Assembly (NCBI GenBank): GCA_937884975.1
Contig: CAKZZS010000021.1
Coordinates: forward strand, 1 to 34,110
Direction of reading: 5' to 3'
Origin: an uncultured Clostridia bacterium
GTDB taxonomy: Bacteria > Bacillota > Clostridia > Oscillospirales > Acutalibacteraceae
DNA: 34,110 bases
In this document: positions 24,370 to 32,888 of the stretch, in pieces
How positions within the stretch are numbered: the stretch's first letter is position 1
Layout: every line of letters starts with the position of its first letter
Program-made: the position numbers and the translations under genes
Notes under the pieces: generated by a model
Seen by the model: only the letters and a program-made list of their open reading frames with translations
Told to the model about the DNA's origin: nothing
The model's database searches: none

Positions 24370-24646
24370 AGAAACTTAAGAAAAGGCTGTGACGAAGACG
24401 GCTGCGTACTTTGTTTTTTCAGAGATTCGGTGGCAGGTGTGAACCGAAAGCAAAACCGCAAAAGCCCATCCCTTCCGAGCCGGAGGCCCGAAAAGCATTT
24501 TTGCTCAGTAGATACCTCCCGTGATTGCTGCGTCAAGGCATAGGAATTGTTGGATTCCGAGAGTGGCGATATTTATCGCAATTTGAGTGGTACCGCGGAT
24601 GTGATTTTCACACTCGTCTCAAAGATTTGAGACGGGTGTTTTTTTA
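24370..24646 (+). promoter_or_regulatory. T-box riboswitch, probable Ile specifier (ATC)
   Basis: The T-box sequence TGAGTGGTACCGCGG ends at 24598. The terminator stem (24611-24638, CACTCGTCTCAAA pairing with TTTGAGACGGGTG) is followed by a run of T. In the same register as the Leu leader, ATC (24468-24470) stands before CCTTCCGAGC. It would respond to uncharged isoleucine tRNA. Note that the base after the codon is C, not the usual purine, and Stem I looks more degenerate here, so the specifier call is a little less sure. Confidence 0.82.
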
Positions 24647-24665
24647 TTTTTAAAGGAGTGTTTTT

Positions 24666-26936
24666 ATGGAGCATTCAACCGAAAAAACCAAATTACTTGA
24701 AATTGCAATACGTATTCGTGAAATGCGTGAAATTTCAGGGCTCACGCAAGAGGAAATGGCGCTTGAAACAGAGGTTACCGTTGACGAATACCTCAAATAC
24801 GAAGCGGGCGAACTGGATTTCCCGTTCACCTTCCTTCACAAGTGCGCGCACGTTTTCAACATCGATATTACAAATATTCTTGAGGGCAAGAGCGCTCACC
24901 TTTCGTCCTACACCGTAACGAGAAACGGCGCCGGTCAGGAAACGGCAAAGGAGGACGGAATAGAAATTGTCAACCTTGCGCCGAAATTCCGCAAAAAGAT
25001 GAGCGAGCCGCACTGGGTTAAGTACGAATATGACGAGGCTCTTCAGAATAAGCCGATTCATCAGACAACCCATTCCGGACAGGAATTCGACTATGTTCTC
25101 AAAGGCCATCTGAAGGTACAGATAGGTTCGAATGTTGAAGTCCTTCACGAGGGCGACAGCATTTACTACAACAGCTCCACACCTCACGGTATGATAGCCG
25201 TTGACGGCGAGGACTGCCTTTTCCTTGCGGTTGTCATTCCCGGCGTTGAGGAAAAGGAAGAGGTTGTAAGAGATACCCTTATCCCGACAAGAGCCTCAAA
25301 TAAAAAGCATGAAATTGAAAACTTTGTTTCGTGCGTTGAAAGCGAAACGGGACTTCTTGAAAAGATAGAGTTCAACAATGAGGATAAATTCAATTTCGCC
25401 TTTGACATTGTTGATAAAGTTGCCAAAAGAGAGCCTGAAAAGCTCGCAATGCTCCATATTTCAAAGGATAAAACCGAAAGACGCTTCACCTTTAACGATA
25501 TGAAGCGCGCTTCAAACCAGACGGCAAATTATTTTAAATCCCTCGGCATTAAAAAGGGCGACAGAGTAATGCTCGTGCTTAAAAGACATTACCAGTTCTG
25601 GTTCTCAATGCTCGCTCTTCACAAGCTCGGCGCAGTGGCTATCCCTGCGACAAATCAGCTTCAGCAGCACGATTTCGAATACCGCTTCAAGGTCGGCGAG
25701 GTCAGCGCAATTGTCTGCACTGCGGACGGCGACGTTGCCAGACAGGTCGAGCTTGCCGAAAAGAACAGTCCTACTCTTAAAACAAAAATCATCGTAAACG
25801 GTGAAAGAGACGGCTGGCATGATTTCAACAGCGAATACTCGCTTTTCAGCGCGCATTTTTACCGCACGGACGACACACCCTGCGGAAACGACCCGATGGT
25901 TATGTTCTTCACCTCCGGCACAACGGGTTATCCGAAGCTTGCAATGCACTCGTACAAATACGCTTTGGGTCACTATATCACTGCCAAATACTGGCACGGA
26001 GTAAGCGACGACGGACTGCATTTCACAATTTCCGAAACCGGCTGGGGCAAGGCGCTCTGGGGTAAGCTCTACGGTCAGTGGCTGTGCGAGGGCGCAGTAT
26101 TTACATACGATTTTGACCGCTTTGACGCGGCGGACATTCTTCCGATGTTCAAAAAGTACAATATCACAACCTTCTGCGCTCCCCCGACAATGCTTCGTAT
26201 GATGATAAAACAGGATATTTCGCAGTACGATTTGTCTTCGGTACGTCATATGACAACCGCAGGCGAGGCGCTTAATCCCGAGGTTTACCGCCAGTTTGAA
26301 AAGGCTACGGGACTCCAGATAATGGAGGGCTTCGGTCAGACGGAAACGACTCTTTCCGTAGGAAATCTTATCGGCGGCACTCACAAGGTCGGCTCAATGG
26401 GCAAGCCCTCACCGCTTTATGATATTGACATTCTTGACGAAAACGGCAACTCCGTTCCCGTCGGCGAAACCGGTGAAATTGTCATCAGGACGGGTGAAAA
26501 GGTTCCGTGCGGACTGTTCCTCGGTTATTACGGAGATGAAGAGTCAACCAAAAAGGTCTGGCACGACGGATACTACCATACCGGCGACACAGCTTGGCGC
26601 GATGAGGACGGCTTCCTCTGGTACGTCGGCAGGGTTGACGACGTTATCAAGTCCTCGGGTTACCGCATAGGACCGTTTGAAATCGAAAGCGTTATTATGG
26701 AGCTTCCGTATGTTCTCGAATGCGGCGTTTCGGCAGTTCCCGACGACGTAAGAGGTCAGGTTGTCAAGGCAAGCATTGTCCTTGTCAAGGGCACCGAAGG
26801 CACGGAGGAGCTCAAAAAGGAAATCCAGAATTACGTCAAGAGCCACACCGCACCCTACAAATATCCGCGAATTGTTGTATTCCGCGAGGATTTGCCGAAA
26901 ACCATCAGCGGTAAAATCCAGAGAAATCAGCTTTAA
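24666..26936 (+). CDS. XRE-cupin-acyl-CoA synthetase fusion (Ile unit)
   Basis: A 756-residue three-domain protein. Residues about 13-73 are an XRE-type helix-turn-helix (RIREMREISGLTQEEMA...). About 125-190 is a cupin (THSGQEFDYVLKGHLKV, then HEGDSIYYNSSTPHG). From about 230 to the end is an AMP-forming synthetase of the medium/short-chain type: FFTSGTTGYPK (near 415-425), EGFGQTE, YHTGDTAW, GRVDDVIKSSGYRIGPFEIE, and Lys750 in SGKIQRN. The usual XRE-cupin regulator layout is thus fused to an enzyme. With the Ile T-box, 2-methylbutyrate is the suggested acid. It is the only gene of its unit, behind AAGGAGTG. Confidence 0.88.
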   Translation: MEHSTEKTKLLEIAIRIREMREISGLTQEEMALETEVTVDEYLKYEAGELDFPFTFLHKCAHVFNIDITNILEGKSAHLSSYTVTRNGAGQETAKEDGIEIVNLAPKFRKKMSEPHWVKYEYDEALQNKPIHQTTHSGQEFDYVLKGHLKVQIGSNVEVLHEGDSIYYNSSTPHGMIAVDGEDCLFLAVVIPGVEEKEEVVRDTLIPTRASNKKHEIENFVSCVESETGLLEKIEFNNEDKFNFAFDIVDKVAKREPEKLAMLHISKDKTERRFTFNDMKRASNQTANYFKSLGIKKGDRVMLVLKRHYQFWFSMLALHKLGAVAIPATNQLQQHDFEYRFKVGEVSAIVCTADGDVARQVELAEKNSPTLKTKIIVNGERDGWHDFNSEYSLFSAHFYRTDDTPCGNDPMVMFFTSGTTGYPKLAMHSYKYALGHYITAKYWHGVSDDGLHFTISETGWGKALWGKLYGQWLCEGAVFTYDFDRFDAADILPMFKKYNITTFCAPPTMLRMMIKQDISQYDLSSVRHMTTAGEALNPEVYRQFEKATGLQIMEGFGQTETTLSVGNLIGGTHKVGSMGKPSPLYDIDILDENGNSVPVGETGEIVIRTGEKVPCGLFLGYYGDEESTKKVWHDGYYHTGDTAWRDEDGFLWYVGRVDDVIKSSGYRIGPFEIESVIMELPYVLECGVSAVPDDVRGQVVKASIVLVKGTEGTEELKKEIQNYVKSHTAPYKYPRIVVFREDLPKTISGKIQRNQL

Positions 26937-26965
26937 TGCGTTAGCAAAATAATTTAATAAACCAA

Positions 26966-26994
26966 TTGACAAATAGAAAAAGTTGATTTATAAT
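26966..26994 (+). promoter_or_regulatory. Promoter of the Val T-box leader
   Basis: TTGACA (26966-26971) and a perfect TATAAT (26989-26994) with a 17-base spacer, about 30 bases after the stop of the preceding gene. There is no terminator between them. Confidence 0.85.
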
Positions 26995-26999
26995 ACCTT

Positions 27000-27293
27000 A
27001 AAATAAATAAAGAAAACATTTAAAGGCGTTGAAGAAGAGTGTGAAAACGCGCTTTCGCACAGAGAGATAACGGTTGGTGAAAGTTATCGGTTAAGCGGTT
27101 TTTATCTGTAGCTTCCGAGCCGGGAGGAAGAACGGCGTTTGCTTATTAGACCCTCCCCGTGACTGCTGCGTTAATGCATACGGCTTGTCAGAGCCTGAGT
27201 GGCGAATTTTTTGCAATTTGAGTGGTACCGCGGGTATTAAATTTTGTTTTTAAGCTCGTCTCAAAGTAATCAACTTTGGGACGGGCAATTTTT
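27000..27293 (+). promoter_or_regulatory. T-box riboswitch, Val specifier (GTA)
   Basis: The T-box sequence TGAGTGGTACCGCGG ends at 27233. The terminator stem (arms 27254-27267 and 27273-27286, loop AATCA) is followed by TTTTT at 27289-27293. GTA (27108-27110) stands before GCTTCCGAGC in the register used for the other two leaders, and is followed by G. It would sense uncharged valine tRNA and control the longest unit, up to the aminotransferase gene. Confidence 0.87.
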
Positions 27294-27326
27294 ATTGGTG
27301 CCTCTCATAATAAGGAGTGTTAAAAG

Positions 27327-29609
27327 ATGGAATACACCGGTCTTGACTTTAAAATCAAAGAGATGGCGGCGCGAATCAGGGAGCTTCGTGAAATCACGCA
27401 TTTTTCTGCCGAAGAAATGGCAAATAAAACAGACGTGAGCGTTAATGAGTACCTTGCGTGCGAAAACGGCGAAAGCGATTTGAGCTTTGCGTTTATTTAC
27501 CGCTGCGCCCTCGCCTTCGGCGTTGACGTAACCGATATTATTGAGGGCGTAAGCCCCACGCTTTCCTCAATGGTCATCACCCGTAAAAACGAGGGACAGA
27601 AAATCGAGCAGGCGCACGGAATGGTCTACTATTCCCTGGCACCGAATTTCAGAAACCGTATTTCCGAACCGCTCTTTGTCAACTGCGCTTATAATCCCGA
27701 AGCTGAAAAAAAGGACATTGAGCTTACCACCCACGAGGGTCAGGAAATGGATATCGTCATTTCGGGTCAGCTTCTTATTCAGGTCGGTTCTCATAAAGAG
27801 GTGCTTAATCCCGGCGACACCGCTTACTACGACAGCGGTACGCCCCACGGAATGATTGCCGTAGGCGGTAAGGACTGCCAGTTTTACGCAATCGTCCTTA
27901 ATCCTGCCGGAGAATCAATAAACAAAATTGTCCACAAGGACGCAGATATCGTCATTAAGACAACAGAGGACAAAAAATCAAGAATTTATAAAAAGTATAT
28001 TGACGTCACAAAGGACGAAAACGGCACTCCGACAAAAATCACGTTCAAGAATACGGAGAATTTCAATTTCGCCTTTGATATAATGGATGAAATCGCAAAG
28101 AAAGACCCCGACAAGCTTGCGATGCTCCACATTTCAAAAGATAAGACGGAAAGGCGTTTTTCGTTTGAGGATATTCGCCGTATGTCAAATCAGTGCGCAA
28201 ACTATTTCAAGTCGCTCGGGATCAAGAAGGGCGACAGAGTTGTTCTTGTCCTTAAACGTCACTACCAGTTCTGGATAGCAATGCTCGGCCTTATCAAGCT
28301 CGGCGCAATAGGAATCCCTGCTGTAGCGCAGCTTCAGTCGCATGATTTCGAATACCGTTTCCGCTCCTCGGGCGCTATCGCAGTGCTTTCGACCGCGGAC
28401 GGAGACACGGCTCATCAAATCGATATCGCTTCCTCCGCCTGCCCTGCCCTTCAGACAAAAATAATTGTCAACGGCACCCGTGACGGCTGGAGAAGCTTTG
28501 ATGAGGAATATCCGCTTTACAGCAACGAATTTGAGAGGACAGCCGATTCAACCGGCGGCGACGACCTTATGCTTATGTACTTTACGTCGGGCACGTCGGG
28601 CTATCCGAAAATCGCAACTCATAACTGCAAATATCCTTTAGGTCATTTCCATACCGCAAAATACTGGCACTGCGTTGACCCCGACGGGCTTCACTTTACC
28701 ATATCCGACACGGGCTGGGCAAAGGCTGCCTGGGGTAAATTCTATGGCCAGTGGATGTGCGAGGCGGCGCTGTTTGTTTACGACTTTGACCGCTTTGACG
28801 CAGAGGACATTTTACCGATGTTTGCAAAATATCACATCACCACCTTCTGCGCGCCTCCGACAATGCTGCGTATGATGATAAAACAGGATATTTCAAAATA
28901 CGATTTTTCATCGGTAAAGCATATGACGACCGCTGGCGAAGCGCTTAATCCCGAGGTTTACCGCCAGTTTGAAAAGGCAACGGGGCTTCAGATTCTTGAA
29001 GGCTTCGGTCAGACCGAGGGCACAATGCTCATAGGCAATATGAGAGGCGCAAAGCACCGTATCGGCTCAATGGGTAAGCCTGCTCCGATTTATAAAATCG
29101 AGCTTCTTGACAAGGACGGAAATCAGGTTCCCGTCGGCGAAACGGGCGAGATATGCGTAAACGTCAAGGACGGCGCTCCGAACGGACTGTTCGTTGGCTA
29201 TTACGGCGATAAGGAAAAGACCGAAGAGGTCTGGCACGACGGCTATTACCATACGGGCGACGCGGCGTGGATGGACGAGGACGGCTTCTTCTGGTACGTC
29301 GGCAGAGTCGATGACGTTATCAAGTCCTCGGGTTACCGCATAGGACCGTTTGAAATTGAGAGCGTTATTATGGAGCTTCCGTACGTTCTTGAGTGCGGCG
29401 TTTCGGCTGCTCCGGATGAAGTAAGAGGTCAGGTAGTCAAGGCAAGCATAGTTCTTGTCAAGGGAACCGAGGGTACAGAGGAACTCAAAAAGGAAATCCA
29501 GGACTACGTCAAAACTCATACCGCTCCTTATAAGTATCCGAGAATAGTTGTTTTCCGTGACGAGCTTCCCAAGAGCACAAGCGGTAAAATCCAGAGGAAT
29601 AAATTATAA
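27327..29609 (+). CDS. XRE-cupin-acyl-CoA synthetase fusion (Val unit)
   Basis: A 760-residue paralogue of the gene at 24666, with the same order: XRE-type helix-turn-helix (about 13-73), cupin (about 128-190; THEGQEMDIVISGQ, then YYDSGTPHG) and synthetase (about 235-760; YFTSGTSGYPK, EGFGQTEGT, YHTGDAAW, GRVDDVIKSSGYRIG, Lys754 in SGKIQRN). The N-terminal parts have diverged clearly while the C-terminal adenylation subdomain is nearly identical. Pocket-side residues differ around the GFGQTE motif (GTMLIGNMRGA here, TTLSVGNLIGG in the paralogue), fitting different acids. With the Val T-box and the VOR genes downstream, isobutyrate is the suggested substrate. AAGGAGTG precedes the ATG. Confidence 0.88.
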   Translation: MEYTGLDFKIKEMAARIRELREITHFSAEEMANKTDVSVNEYLACENGESDLSFAFIYRCALAFGVDVTDIIEGVSPTLSSMVITRKNEGQKIEQAHGMVYYSLAPNFRNRISEPLFVNCAYNPEAEKKDIELTTHEGQEMDIVISGQLLIQVGSHKEVLNPGDTAYYDSGTPHGMIAVGGKDCQFYAIVLNPAGESINKIVHKDADIVIKTTEDKKSRIYKKYIDVTKDENGTPTKITFKNTENFNFAFDIMDEIAKKDPDKLAMLHISKDKTERRFSFEDIRRMSNQCANYFKSLGIKKGDRVVLVLKRHYQFWIAMLGLIKLGAIGIPAVAQLQSHDFEYRFRSSGAIAVLSTADGDTAHQIDIASSACPALQTKIIVNGTRDGWRSFDEEYPLYSNEFERTADSTGGDDLMLMYFTSGTSGYPKIATHNCKYPLGHFHTAKYWHCVDPDGLHFTISDTGWAKAAWGKFYGQWMCEAALFVYDFDRFDAEDILPMFAKYHITTFCAPPTMLRMMIKQDISKYDFSSVKHMTTAGEALNPEVYRQFEKATGLQILEGFGQTEGTMLIGNMRGAKHRIGSMGKPAPIYKIELLDKDGNQVPVGETGEICVNVKDGAPNGLFVGYYGDKEKTEEVWHDGYYHTGDAAWMDEDGFFWYVGRVDDVIKSSGYRIGPFEIESVIMELPYVLECGVSAAPDEVRGQVVKASIVLVKGTEGTEELKKEIQDYVKTHTAPYKYPRIVVFRDELPKSTSGKIQRNKL

Positions 29610-30274
29610 TGAATTACAAAAGACTGACGCTTCTTTGCGGCCATTACGGAAGCGGAAAAACGAATATCGCGGTCAATATGGCGTTTGATATGAAAAAAAG
29701 GTTTGATAATGTAACGGTTGCTGACCTTGATATAGTCAACCCGTATTTCAGAACGAAGGACTCGAGCGAGGAATTCAAAAAGGCAGGCATTCGCCTTATC
29801 GTTTCTGAATTTGCGAATTCAAATCTCGATATACCCGCTCTTCCCGACGATATGTACGCTCTGACCGATGACAGAACAATGCGCGCCGTAATTGACGTCG
29901 GCGGTGATGACAGAGGCGCTCTTGCGCTCGGCAGACTCGCTCCGAAGATAAAGGAAGAAAACGATTACGAAATGCTTATGGTAATAAATAAATTCCGTCC
30001 CCTGACCCCCGACGCAAAAAGCACGCTTGAGGTTATGAGGGAAATTGAAGCGGCAGGCGGCATTCGTTTTACGGGACTTATAAATAACTCAAATTTAGGT
30101 GACGAAACCACTGCCGAGGACGTTTTAAAGAGCGTTGAATACGCAAATGCGGTTTCCTCACTTTCCCACCTGCCCGTAGTCTTGACTACGGTACGCAAAG
30201 AGTTGTATAATACTTTGAACGGGCAAATTGATAACCTGTTCGAAATGGTTTTACAGAAAAAACCGATAGACTGA
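29609..30274 (+). CDS. P-loop ATPase (CobQ/ParA-like) of the oxidoreductase operon
   Basis: A 221-residue P-loop NTPase. Walker A is GHYGSGKTN (residues 11-19); later segments TVADLDIVNPYFRTKD and AVIDVGGDDRGALALG give the switch-like aspartates of SIMIBI-class ATPases. The start overlaps the stop of the synthetase gene (TAATG), so it belongs to the Val T-box unit. Its position before a ferredoxin and a 2-oxoacid oxidoreductase suggests a role in cofactor or cluster insertion, or enzyme activation. This is by context only; the protein family is not characterised to my knowledge. Confidence 0.75.
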   Translation: MNYKRLTLLCGHYGSGKTNIAVNMAFDMKKRFDNVTVADLDIVNPYFRTKDSSEEFKKAGIRLIVSEFANSNLDIPALPDDMYALTDDRTMRAVIDVGGDDRGALALGRLAPKIKEENDYEMLMVINKFRPLTPDAKSTLEVMREIEAAGGIRFTGLINNSNLGDETTAEDVLKSVEYANAVSSLSHLPVVLTTVRKELYNTLNGQIDNLFEMVLQKKPID

Positions 30275-30298
30275 TTTTAATTAGAGGGAGATATAGAT

Positions 30299-30505
30299 AT
30301 GGCAAAACTTACGTTTAAAACCGACAACTGTAAGGGTTGCGGACTGTGCGTTGACGCCTGTCCGAAAAAGATTTTGCGTTTAGCCGACGACAAAATCAAC
30401 AAAAAGGGCCATCACCCTGCAGAAATTACCGACCAGGAAGCGTGCATCGGCTGCGCTTGTTGCGCTATGATGTGTCCCGACTGTATTATTAAGGTAGAAA
30501 GGTAA
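30299..30505 (+). CDS. 2[4Fe-4S] ferredoxin-like (delta) subunit
   Basis: A 68-residue protein with two CxxCxxCxxxC clusters: Cys 11, 14, 17, 21 and Cys 49, 52, 55, 59. It matches the ferredoxin-like delta subunit of four-subunit VOR/KOR/POR enzymes that passes electrons between the TPP centre and an external ferredoxin. AGGGAGA precedes the ATG. It lies 9 bases upstream of the alpha subunit. Confidence 0.9.
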   Translation: MAKLTFKTDNCKGCGLCVDACPKKILRLADDKINKKGHHPAEITDQEACIGCACCAMMCPDCIIKVER

Positions 30506-30514
30506 GGTGTTTTT

Positions 30515-31579
30515 ATGGCAGATAAAGTATTGATGAAGGGCAATGAGGCAATTGCCGAAGCCGCTATAATTGCAGGCTGCAGACATTACTTCGGCTACCC
30601 CATTACACCTCAGACCGAGGTTGCCGCTTATATGGCAAAGAAAATGCCAAAAATCGGCGGAGTATTTCTTCAGGCTGAAAGTGAAATCGCCGCTATCAAT
30701 ATGGTTTACGGCGTTTCCTCGGCAGGCAAAAGAGTTATGACGTCCTCCTCAAGCCCCGGAATTTCACTTAAGGGCGAAGGACTTTCCTATCTTGCAGGAA
30801 GCGACCTGCCTGCGCTCGTTGTAAATGTTCAGCGCGGCGGTCCCGGACTCGGCGGCATTCAACCCTCGCAGTCGGATTATTTCCAGGCGACGCGCGGCGG
30901 CGGTCACGGCGACTACAGAATGATAGTTCTCGCGCCTGCTTCCGTTCAGGAAATGGCTGAGCTTACCGTAAAGGGCTTTGAGCTTGCGGATACATACAGA
31001 ATGACATCCATGATTTTAGCCGACGGCACAATGGGTCAGATGATGGAGCCTGTTTCCCTTGACATTGAGGTTAAACCCTCACCCGAAAAGCCGTGGGCTA
31101 CAACGGGTACAAAGATGGAAAGAGAGCATAACATTGTAAACTCCCTCTCCCTTGTTCCGGAAGAGCTTGAAACGCTCAACTTTGCCCGTTACGAAAGATA
31201 CAAGGTTATTGAAGAAAAGGAAACTATGTACGAAGAGTATATGGTTGATGACGCCGAAATTGTTATCGCGGCATTCGGCATTGCGGCTCGCGTTTCAAAG
31301 AACGCCGTAAATGAAGCAAGGGCTATGGGCATAAAGGCAGGACTTATCCGTCCGATTACGCTTTGGCCGTTCCCGAAGGCACCCTTCAAAAAGGCGGCTA
31401 AACACGCAAAGCAATTCATTTCCGTTGAGCTTTCAATGGGTCAGATGATAGAGGACGTTAAGCTCGCTACGGAATGCAAGGTACCCGTTACCCTCTGCAA
31501 CAGAGCAGGCGGTATGATACCGAGTCCCGAACAGGTTCTTGAAGCTATAAAAGAAGCGGCAAAAGGAGGTAATAAATAA
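30515..31579 (+). CDS. vorB: 2-oxoacid:ferredoxin oxidoreductase alpha subunit (VorB-type)
   Basis: A 354-residue alpha subunit of the VOR/KOR family (usual about 350-380). Family marks are GNEAIAEAAIIAGCRHYFGYPITPQTEVAAYMA split over the N-terminus, a QAESEIAAINMVYG segment and TSSSSPGISLKGEG. The C-terminal part (about 230-345) has the VIAAFGIAARV transketolase-C-like fold and the RAGGMIPSPEQV end. With the beta and gamma subunits it interconverts branched-chain 2-oxoacids and acyl-CoA plus CO2 with ferredoxin. VOR and KOR cannot be separated with certainty from sequence; the adjacent aminotransferase favours VOR. Confidence 0.87.
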   Translation: MADKVLMKGNEAIAEAAIIAGCRHYFGYPITPQTEVAAYMAKKMPKIGGVFLQAESEIAAINMVYGVSSAGKRVMTSSSSPGISLKGEGLSYLAGSDLPALVVNVQRGGPGLGGIQPSQSDYFQATRGGGHGDYRMIVLAPASVQEMAELTVKGFELADTYRMTSMILADGTMGQMMEPVSLDIEVKPSPEKPWATTGTKMEREHNIVNSLSLVPEELETLNFARYERYKVIEEKETMYEEYMVDDAEIVIAAFGIAARVSKNAVNEARAMGIKAGLIRPITLWPFPKAPFKKAAKHAKQFISVELSMGQMIEDVKLATECKVPVTLCNRAGGMIPSPEQVLEAIKEAAKGGNK

Positions 31580-32337
31580 TGGCAGTAGTATTTGATAAAC
31601 CCCATGCACTTATTGACGTGCCGTTACACTATTGCCCCGGCTGTACTCACGGAATTGTTCACCGTCTTGTTGCCGAGGTCATTGACGAACTGGGCATTGA
31701 GGGCAGGACAATAGGCATTGCTCCCGTAGGTTGCTCGGTTATGGCTTATAACTATTTTAACTGCGATATGATAGAGGCAGCTCACGGCAGAGCGCCTGCA
31801 GTCGCAACCGGTGTTAAGAGGGCTGACCCCGAAAACCACGTTGTTTTCACCTATCAGGGCGACGGCGACCTCGCTTCTATTGGTATGGCTGAAACGGTTC
31901 ACGCCGCGGCAAGAAACGAAAATATCACAATTATTTTCATAAACAACGCTATTTACGGTATGACTGGCGGTCAGATGGCTCCGACCTCTCTTCCGGGTCA
32001 GGTTACGCAGACCTCGCCCTACGGCAGAGACCCGAAGCTTTGCGGCTATCCGATTAAGGTTTGCGAAATGCTTTCCGAGCTTGAAGGACCCGAATACCTT
32101 GAAAGAGTTACCGTAAACTCCGTTCCTCATATCCGCGCCGCTAAAAAGGCGATTAAAAAGGCTTTCCAGAATCAGCTTGACAATAAAGGCTTTTCACTTA
32201 TTGAGGTTGTTTCCTCCTGCCCGACTAACTGGGGTATGACTCCTCAGGCGGCTTTACAGTGGATAGAGGATAAAATGCTTCCCTATTACCCGTTAGGCGT
32301 ATATAAGGACAGAAGCGCAGATAAGGAGGAAAAGTAA
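31579..32337 (+). CDS. 2-oxoacid:ferredoxin oxidoreductase beta subunit (TPP-binding)
   Basis: A 252-residue TPP subunit. The TPP-binding motif runs from GDGDLASIGMAE to FINNAIYGMTGGQ. An HYCPGCTHG motif near residue 20 and GIAPVGCS are characteristic of KOR/VOR beta subunits. The ATG overlaps the alpha stop (TAATG), giving tight coupling. The start is supported by AAAGGAGG. It forms the catalytic core with the alpha subunit. Confidence 0.9.
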   Translation: MAVVFDKPHALIDVPLHYCPGCTHGIVHRLVAEVIDELGIEGRTIGIAPVGCSVMAYNYFNCDMIEAAHGRAPAVATGVKRADPENHVVFTYQGDGDLASIGMAETVHAAARNENITIIFINNAIYGMTGGQMAPTSLPGQVTQTSPYGRDPKLCGYPIKVCEMLSELEGPEYLERVTVNSVPHIRAAKKAIKKAFQNQLDNKGFSLIEVVSSCPTNWGMTPQAALQWIEDKMLPYYPLGVYKDRSADKEEK

Positions 32338-32338
32338 G

Positions 32339-32875
32339 ATGGCTGCTAAAAATTTCTTATTTTCAGGCTTCGGCGGACAGGGCATTCTGTTTGCAGGCAA
32401 GTTTCTTGCTTACAAGGGACTTATTGATAATAAGCAGGTAAGCTGGCTGCCGTCCTACGGTCCGGAAATGCGCGGCGGCACGGCTTCGTGTTCGGTAATT
32501 ATCAGTGACGAGCCTGTCGGTTCTCCTATTGTTTCAAATCCCGATATTCTTATCGCAATGAATCTTCCCTCCTTTGACCGCTACGAAAACGCAGTTAAAA
32601 AGGGCGGAATAATCTTTGCTGATTCAACTCTTATTGAGCGTAAGGCAATTCGTGACGACATCACCGTTTATTACATTCCTGCAACAAGGCTTGCGAGTGA
32701 AAACGGTATGCCCACGCTTGCAAATATGATTATTATAGGCAAAATTCTCAAGGTTCTTGACGATTTTAATGAAGAAAGTGTTCGCGCGGCGCTCGGAAAG
32801 GTCATTTCGGCAAAGCACGCGGATATGCTTGAAGTAAATCTCAAGGCAATGCAGATAGGCGCAGATTACGAATAA
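32339..32875 (+). CDS. 2-oxoacid:ferredoxin oxidoreductase gamma subunit
   Basis: A 178-residue gamma subunit with the classical GFGGQGILFAGK N-terminal motif (residues 10-21) and the SYGPEMRGGTASC segment near 39-51. These are the conserved parts of POR/KOR/VOR gamma chains, thought to help CoA binding. The beta stop and this ATG are separated by one base, with AAGGAGG in the end of the beta gene. It completes the four-subunit set in the order delta, alpha, beta, gamma. Confidence 0.9.
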   Translation: MAAKNFLFSGFGGQGILFAGKFLAYKGLIDNKQVSWLPSYGPEMRGGTASCSVIISDEPVGSPIVSNPDILIAMNLPSFDRYENAVKKGGIIFADSTLIERKAIRDDITVYYIPATRLASENGMPTLANMIIIGKILKVLDDFNEESVRAALGKVISAKHADMLEVNLKAMQIGADYE

Positions 32876-32888
32876 GGAGTGATTTATT

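Noticed and set aside
25605..26384. 259-residue minus-strand open frame opposite the Ile-unit synthetase
   Set aside because: It lies fully inside conserved synthetase motifs on the plus strand and has no domain or start signal.
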